In this document: positions 26,169-33,880 of the stretch, piece by piece
Layout of the letters: each line of letters starts with the position of its first letter
How positions within the stretch are numbered: position 1 is the first letter of the stretch
From: Saprospiraceae bacterium
GTDB lineage: Bacteria > Bacteroidota > Bacteroidia > Chitinophagales > Saprospiraceae
Assembly: GCA_027488135.1 (NCBI GenBank)
Contig: JAIYCH010000024.1
Coordinates: 1 to 33,880 of the forward strand
Length of the DNA stretch: 33,880 nucleotides
Reading direction: 5' to 3'
Notes under the pieces: generated by a model
The model's input: only the letters and a program-made list of their open reading frames with translations
Told to the model about the DNA's origin: nothing
Database searches by the model: none
Translations under genes and position numbers: made by a program

Positions 26169-27812
26169 ATGAAAGCAACCCGTAGAAATTTTATCCAGAC
26201 ACTTGGCGTTGGCGCCATTGGATTGACTGTTCCTAAAACTTCGCTTGGAAACAACCAGCCACACGATTTAAACATGGATGAGGACCAAATACTACACATT
26301 GGCGATAACATTGCTGTAGCTCAAACAGAATACGGGAAGGTACGCGGATTTATATTGCGTGGTATCCATCAATTTCTTGGCATACCTTATGGTGCGGACA
26401 CTAGCGGAAAAAACAGATTTATGCCGCCTCAAAAGCCGCTTCCGTGGAACGATATTAAGCCGACCATCTGGTGGGGTAATACTGCGCCACAAATCATGGA
26501 AAAAAGATATGCAAACGTGGTCTCTTCTTTTGTAGATCATTGGAATTACGATGATGTTTCAGAGGATTGCCTTAAATTAAATGTTTGGACTCCTTCCTTA
26601 GACAATAAAAAACGACCCGTCGTAGTCTGGTTACATGGTGGTGGATTTGTAAATGGTAATGGCATAGAACAAGATGGATATCATGGTGAGAATCTGGCAA
26701 GATTCGGTGATATTGTTTTTTGCTCAGTTAATCATCGCCTGGGTGCTTTAGGCTATTGTTGCTTGTCTGCCGCCGGTGGTGGATCTGGGTCTGGAAATGC
26801 TGGTAACCTAGATTTAGTTGCCTCATTAGAATGGGTGAAAAATAATATCTCTCAATTTGGAGGTGACCCTGGAAATGTAACCATTATTGGGCAGTCAGGA
26901 GGAGGTGCGAAGGTGACCACCTTGATGAATATGCCCGCAGCAAAAGGCCTTTTTCATAAAGCCGTTGCTTTAAGTGGGAGTTCACTCATTGGAGTTAACA
27001 AAGATTATGCAGAAAAATTAGGCCTAAAAGTAATGGAAGAAGCTGGTCTAAAAGCTGGGGAAATAGAAAAGTTACAACAAATACCATGGTTAGATTTTAT
27101 CCAGATTGCAAATAAAGCCGTTGCAAAATTATCGGATGATGCAAAGAAAATGGGTATACAAAGAGAAGGATTTTCACCCGTATCTGACGGTATCCATTTA
27201 ATCAATGAACCATTCTTTTCCACCGGACTTTCAGCAAATATTCCATTATTGATCAATACTACTTTCCATGAATGGACCCCTTCAAGGGCCGATGCCAGTT
27301 TAGAAACCATAACATGGGAACAAGTGGCAGAGAGATTAACGCCTCGTTATGGTGAAAAATCCAATACCATTTTAGCTGCTTACAAAAAGCAATTCCCTTC
27401 CGCTTCTCCTGTTGAAATATGGGCATTGATTCTTTCAAACAGAAAAAATGCTGTGGCAGCAGCAGATGCCAAAACAAAACAAGGTAAAGCACCTGTTTAT
27501 CTATCTTGGTTTGGATGGGAACCACCCCTTTTCGACGGCAGAATGCGTGCATTCCATTGCATCGATATTTGCTTTTGGTTTTATAATACCGACCTAATGT
27601 ACACTCATACAGGTGGTGGAAAAAGACCCAAAGCACTCTCTCAAAAAATGGCCAATTCATTTATTCAATTTGTGAAAACAGGAAATCCAAATGGAGGAGG
27701 TTTACCTCAATGGACACCTTACTCTTCTGAAAAAGGTGAAACGATGATTTTAGACGATATTTGTTTAATGCAAAATAACCCAGATGCTGAAGCCAGAAAA
27801 TCACTGGATTAA
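26169..27812 (+). CDS. Type B carboxylesterase with twin-arginine signal
   Basis: Alpha/beta hydrolase of the cholinesterase/carboxylesterase type, cleaving an unknown ester. 547 residues from ATG 26169; a longer form needs TTG 26142. The N-terminus MKATRRNFIQTLGVGAIGL is a twin-arginine export signal, so the protein is probably exported folded. VVWLHGGGFVNGNG is the oxyanion-hole segment, the nucleophile elbow is GQSGGG (Ser243, family usually GESAGG), Glu368 in FHEWT is the likely acid, and His463 in FHCIDICFWF completes the triad. Divergent from the M36 peptidase (129 bp). Confidence 0.9.
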   Translation: MKATRRNFIQTLGVGAIGLTVPKTSLGNNQPHDLNMDEDQILHIGDNIAVAQTEYGKVRGFILRGIHQFLGIPYGADTSGKNRFMPPQKPLPWNDIKPTIWWGNTAPQIMEKRYANVVSSFVDHWNYDDVSEDCLKLNVWTPSLDNKKRPVVVWLHGGGFVNGNGIEQDGYHGENLARFGDIVFCSVNHRLGALGYCCLSAAGGGSGSGNAGNLDLVASLEWVKNNISQFGGDPGNVTIIGQSGGGAKVTTLMNMPAAKGLFHKAVALSGSSLIGVNKDYAEKLGLKVMEEAGLKAGEIEKLQQIPWLDFIQIANKAVAKLSDDAKKMGIQREGFSPVSDGIHLINEPFFSTGLSANIPLLINTTFHEWTPSRADASLETITWEQVAERLTPRYGEKSNTILAAYKKQFPSASPVEIWALILSNRKNAVAAADAKTKQGKAPVYLSWFGWEPPLFDGRMRAFHCIDICFWFYNTDLMYTHTGGGKRPKALSQKMANSFIQFVKTGNPNGGGLPQWTPYSSEKGETMILDDICLMQNNPDAEARKSLD

Positions 27813-27882
27813 AATATTAACAAAATAAAATAATACGTCCATTTTAGGTACCATACTGAAGTAGAGATTGGGACCTTAAAAT

Positions 27883-27918
27883 ATTTCAATTTTTAGATAC
27901 CTTTGGGGAAATTGAAAT
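27883..27918. promoter_or_regulatory. Inverted repeat and candidate -7 box upstream of rlmB
   Basis: ATTTCAATTT (27883-27892) and AAATTGAAAT (27909-27918) are a perfect 10-bp inverted repeat with a 16-nt spacer. The spacer contains TACCTTTG (27898-27905), a match to the Bacteroidota -7 consensus TAnnTTTG, about 45 bp before the rlmB ATG. The arrangement could be an operator straddling the promoter, or an AT-rich terminator of the esterase gene. Confidence 0.4.
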
Positions 27919-27949
27919 TTATTACCGTCGGGAAAAAATTTAAAAGTTT

Positions 27950-28699
27950 ATGGAGGACAATGAGGTATCCATTATTTATGGAAGACACCCCATCTTAGAG
28001 GCAGTTGAATCTGGAAAAACAATTGAAAAGATATTATTTCAACAAGGGTTGAGGGGTGAGTTAGAAAAAGAAATCAGGCATTTATGCAGAGACCATGAAA
28101 TTCCGCTGCAGGTTGTGCCAAAAGAGAGGATGAATAGGGTGGTTTCTGGCAATCACCAGGGAGTAATTGCCTACACTTCACCTATTTCATATCAAAGTAT
28201 TGAAAGCTTACTGCCTGAAATACTTGAGAAAAAGGAAAATCCTGTTTTTCTCATTTTAGACAGTATTACAGATGTAAGAAATATTGGCGCCATTGCCAGA
28301 TCAGCAGAGGTTTTAGGTGCAGATGGTATCATTCTTGGCATGCGTGGTACAGCTCCTATAAATGGAGACGCAATAAAAACGTCAGCAGGTGCATTAACCA
28401 GAATTCCCATTTGTAGAGAAAATAGTCTTGCAAATACCATTACCTATTTACAGGAAATGGGTATAATTGTTAGCGTTAGCGATTTAAAGGGTGAAAAAAC
28501 TGTCGCTCAATGTAATTGGTCTGAACCCTCAGCCATTATCCTTGGAGCTGAAGGTAACGGGGTTCACCCAAGTTTAATCAAAGCAGCCGATCAAAAATTC
28601 ATTATTCCACAACAAGGAGAAATAAATTCATTAAATGTATCGGTTGCCGCAGGCATCATTTTATATGAAGTTATGCGACAAAGAAATCCAACGATATAA
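27950..28699 (+). CDS. rlmB: 23S rRNA (guanosine-2'-O-)-methyltransferase RlmB (TrmH family)
   Basis: SPOUT-class methyltransferase that 2'-O-methylates a guanosine (G2251 in E. coli) of 23S rRNA using SAM. 249 residues: substrate-binding N-terminal domain (IIYGRHPILEAVESGKTIEKILF ... VSGNHQGVIAYTSP) and the knotted SPOUT domain with LDSITDVRNIGAIARSAE (motif 1), ILGAEGNGV (motif 2) and INSLNVSVAAGIILYE (motif 3). All three motifs are intact. A general TrmH-type tRNA enzyme is the alternative, but the N-terminal domain fits RlmB. 11 bp before the YhhN gene; likely co-transcribed. Confidence 0.93.
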   Translation: MEDNEVSIIYGRHPILEAVESGKTIEKILFQQGLRGELEKEIRHLCRDHEIPLQVVPKERMNRVVSGNHQGVIAYTSPISYQSIESLLPEILEKKENPVFLILDSITDVRNIGAIARSAEVLGADGIILGMRGTAPINGDAIKTSAGALTRIPICRENSLANTITYLQEMGIIVSVSDLKGEKTVAQCNWSEPSAIILGAEGNGVHPSLIKAADQKFIIPQQGEINSLNVSVAAGIILYEVMRQRNPTI

Positions 28700-28710
28700 A
28701 AAATTAGATA

Positions 28711-29409
28711 ATGCAAAATAAATCAAAATTCATTTTAATTCTTTACATCATTGTTGGAGCATTCCAGGTAACTGGTATTTTATTAAAAATTCCACCTTTA
28801 CATCAAAGTTTAAAAGTACTGCTCATGCCCATTTTAGCTTATTATTTATGGAATGGCATAGAAGAAAAATCAAAAAATAATTTGTTCCTGCTGAGTATCC
28901 TGGCCCTTGCATTCTCTTACGGGGGTGATATAATATTAATGATTCCAAGTAATAATCCATTATTTTTTATTGGCGGATTAGTTAGTTTTTTAGTAGCACA
29001 TCTATTTTACACGAAATTATTTACCACTTTATCCCCTCTAAATAAAAATATTATAAAAAAGAAACCAATCTGGATCGTAGCGATCATTCTATTTCTGATA
29101 TCATTCCTGTCTTACCTTGTTCCAAAGATTGATACCACCCTCAAAATCCCTGTCATAGTATATGCGTTAATCATCTGCACTATGTTGATAAGTACCCTTA
29201 ATTTAAAGGAAAAAATTGGAAAAAGGCCTCACAACATGATTGTTGCAGGAGCTATATTATTTGTTCTATCTGACAGCATTTTAGCCATAATCAAATTTGA
29301 TCCTACATTCCGGGGCATGACCTTCATGCATGCCTTAGTCATGCTAACTTATATCTTTGCACAGGGATTCATCATACATGGAATAAGGAAATGTTACCAT
29401 CAGGGATAA
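28711..29409 (+). CDS. YhhN/TMEM86 family lysoplasmalogenase-like membrane protein
   Basis: Integral membrane protein; animal TMEM86 and some bacterial homologues hydrolyse the vinyl-ether bond of lysoplasmalogens. 232 residues with about eight hydrophobic helices. Family segments are visible: LKVLLMPILAYYLW, LALAFSYGGDIILMI (conserved Asp), FFIGGLVSFLVAHLFY and the late VLSDSILAI (conserved Ser-Asp). The last codons (Tyr-His-Gln-Gly-stop) lie inside the first, degenerate monomer of the repeat array that begins at 29396, so the C-terminus may have been set by the repeat. Confidence 0.85.
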   Translation: MQNKSKFILILYIIVGAFQVTGILLKIPPLHQSLKVLLMPILAYYLWNGIEEKSKNNLFLLSILALAFSYGGDIILMIPSNNPLFFIGGLVSFLVAHLFYTKLFTTLSPLNKNIIKKKPIWIVAIILFLISFLSYLVPKIDTTLKIPVIVYALIICTMLISTLNLKEKIGKRPHNMIVAGAILFVLSDSILAIIKFDPTFRGMTFMHALVMLTYIFAQGFIIHGIRKCYHQG

Positions 29410-30065
29410 AATGTATAAAGAAAACATTTTTGACGTCTGGGACATAATGGTACAATAAAAAAATGTTGACGCCAGGGACCAAATAGCCAATAAACATGTG
29501 ACCCTTCTAGGGTCAGGTCATTGTTCAAATTGACCCCAGAAGGGTCGTACATTTATAGGATTCTTGCCGCCAGGGGCATAATGGATCAAAAAAACATTTT
29601 TACCGTCAGGGACTAAATGGTACAATAATAAAATGTTGCCGCCAGGGACCAAATAGGCAATAAACATGTGACCCCTCCAGGGTCAGGTCATTGTTCAAAT
29701 CGACCCCAGAGGGGTCGCACGTTTATAGGATTTTTGCCGCCAGGGGCATAATGGATCAATAAAACATTTTTGCCGTCAGGGACCAAAAGGTATATTAATA
29801 AAATGTTGCAGCCAGGGACCAAAAGACCATAAACATGTGCCCCCTCCAGGGGCAGGTCATTGTTCAAATCGACCCCAGAGGGGTCGCACGTTTATAGGAT
29901 TTGTGCCGCCAGGGGCATGATGGATCAAAAAAACATTTTTGCCGATAGGGACCAAATGGTACAATAATTAAATGTTGCCGCCAAGGACCAAATAGTCAAT
30001 AAACATGTAACCCATCCAGGGGCAGGTCATTGTTCAAATCGACCCCAGAGGGGTCGCACGTTTAT
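29396..30065 (+). repeat. Higher-order tandem array: 170-bp units built of 36-bp monomers and palindromes
   Basis: The shared word AAACATTTTT marks units at 29422, 29592, 29762 and 29931, giving periods of 170, 170 and 169 bp. Each unit holds three 36-bp monomers (for example starting at 29566, 29602 and 29638; cores GCCGCCAGGGGCATAATGG, GCCGTCAGGGACCAAATGG, GCCGCCAGGGACCAAATAG) and two 17-nt palindromes. P1 follows ACATGTG at 29499, 29669, 29838 and 30008; P2 (mostly CGACCCCAGAGGGGTCG) is at 29531, 29701, 29870 and 30040. The fourth unit is cut after P2. One more degenerate monomer at 29396-29431 overlaps the yhhN stop. The unit length is not a multiple of three and I see no convincing reading frame. 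The array ends 3 nt from the rRNA terminator. Confidence 0.95.
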
Positions 30066-30068
30066 GAC

Positions 30069-30106
30069 AAAAAAAAAGACCCTACAAGTTAATGCAGGAT
30101 CTTTTT
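30069..30106 (-). terminator. Terminator of the rRNA operon
   Basis: On the minus strand GATCCTGCA (30101-30093) and TGTAGGGTC (30086-30078) form a 9-bp stem with two G-U pairs and a 6-nt loop, followed by nine T residues (30077-30069). It lies 7 nt after the 5S 3' end. Confidence 0.88.
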
Positions 30107-30112
30107 AATTTA

Positions 30113-30220
<108 letters not shown>

Positions 30221-30336
30221 ACAACTTTTATCGTCTCTTCCCCATTGGGAAAACAGACTGTATTTCTTTGACAAAGTTGGGAGAAAGAAGCATTCAGATT
30301 GCACTTTTTGAGGCAAGCAGATTATAAAAAAAAATT

Positions 30337-33077
<2,741 letters not shown>

Positions 33078-33338
33078 TCTTCATATCTGCTGCATAATTC
33101 ACAGATACTTCGATCTTTTGCCTTCGGTATTTCTCCGAACGCTTCTTTTCTTTCTTCCCAACTTGTCAATGAACTTTTTTAGTCCCGTAATAGCCGTCCA
33201 CCTTTTCTTACCTTCTTGGTCTGGGTATTATTACATCGCTATAGTACAGGTTACAGGTTCGACCCCATAATATTAAATATTATTCTACCCGTTGGTAAAC
33301 ACATTTAATATGTTTCTTAACACCTCTTTTTTCTCTTG

Positions 33339-33412
33339 TGGAGAATATCGGATTCGAACCGATGACCCCCTGCTTGCAAAGCAGGTGCTCTAGCCAACTG
33401 AGCTAATCCCCC
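33339..33412 (-). tRNA. tRNA-Ala (TGC)
   Basis: 74 nt. Acceptor stem GGGGGAT/ATTCTCC, D-arm AGCTCAGTTGGCTAGAGC, anticodon loop with TGC in CTTTGCAAG, T-arm ATCGGTTCGAATCCGAT. The CCA end is not encoded (ACAA follows). Lies in the 16S-23S spacer, in the usual second position. Confidence 0.96.
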
Positions 33413-33441
33413 TAACTCCTCTGAAGATGTGCTTCATTCTG

Positions 33442-33515
33442 TAGTCTCGGGCGGACTCGAACCGCCGACCCCTACATTATCAGTGTAGTGCTCTAACCAG
33501 CTGAGCTACGAGACT
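33442..33515 (-). tRNA. tRNA-Ile (GAT)
   Basis: 74 nt. Acceptor AGTCTCG/CGAGACT, D-arm TAGCTCAGCTGGTTAGAGCA, anticodon GAT in CTGATAA, T-arm GGCGGTTCGAGTCCGCC. No encoded CCA. 29 bp upstream of tRNA-Ala in the 16S-23S spacer. Confidence 0.96.
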
Positions 33516-33644
33516 TGATTCCTCGAAAGGATTTCCCTTCTAGGCTCTCCCCTCGCTCCTCTTCTTTTCTTTTTACATTAACAGATGGGTTAGTAAGTTT
33601 TTCAGTTTAGCTCTTTAATCATAACACTCTCCTTCGTTTCTCTT

Positions 33645-33880
<236 letters not shown>

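Noticed and set aside
27259-27660. 133-codon open frame on the minus strand
   Set aside because: Antisense to the carboxylesterase; its sequence is low in protein-like features and the esterase frame is well conserved.
29396-30065. CRISPR array
   Set aside because: The whole 170-bp unit is repeated, with no unique spacers between short repeats, and no cas genes are present.

Overview
The window looks like a chromosomal segment of a low-GC Bacteroidota bacterium, possibly near Saprospiria (the class-level guess is weak). The evidence is an M36 metallopeptidase ending in a type IX secretion (Por) sorting domain, a GbsR-type regulator, an FtsK with a GATGQGKS Walker A, general lack of strong Shine-Dalgarno sites, near-consensus TAnnTTTG -7 boxes upstream of two genes, and a 16S 3' end reading GGAATACCTCCTTT.

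Layout, left to right. (1) 1-5181: the 3' end of a TrpB2-type tryptophan synthase beta gene with a strong terminator, a 336-bp intergenic stretch carrying an inverted copy of a palindromic repeat, then a fatty-acid hydroxylase and ftsK on the minus strand and a divergent S24/LexA-like regulator. (2) 5309-7455: cvpA-like gene (-), a small secreted protein and serA (+). (3) 7497-15756: a tightly spaced minus-strand run, in transcription order SAM hydroxide adenosyltransferase homologue, aroB, class A PBP, HEAT-repeat/cyclophilin lipoprotein, gcvT, gbsR-type regulator. (4) 15837-18567: plus-strand phoH-osmC-aroA, joined by ATGA overlaps. aroB and aroA of the shikimate pathway thus lie on either side of a divergent promoter region. 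(5) 18568-18956: repeat-bearing intergenic region. (6) 18957-29409: OmpA-like protein, glutaryl-CoA dehydrogenase, GNAT enzyme (all -), folB (+), T9SS M36 peptidase (-), Tat-exported carboxylesterase, rlmB and a YhhN-family lysoplasmalogenase (+). (7) 29396-30065: a 170-bp-period tandem array. (8) 30069-33880: a ribosomal RNA operon on the minus strand (16S - tRNA-Ile - tRNA-Ala - 23S - 5S - terminator); only the last ~236 nt of 16S are in the window.

Most genes are ordinary core metabolism, cell envelope and translation functions. The most unusual content is a repeat family that no standard feature type explains. It is built from 36-bp monomers (core GCCGCCAGGGGCATAATGG) plus 17-nt palindromes with a fixed 7-bp arm / 3-nt loop / 7-bp arm plan. 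It occurs at three loci, all between convergently transcribed genes. Palindrome arms differ between copies in ways that largely keep base pairing, which suggests selection on a hairpin. At the largest locus three monomers and two palindromes are packed into a 170-bp higher-order unit repeated about four times, running from the last codons of the yhhN gene to 3 nt from the rRNA operon terminator.
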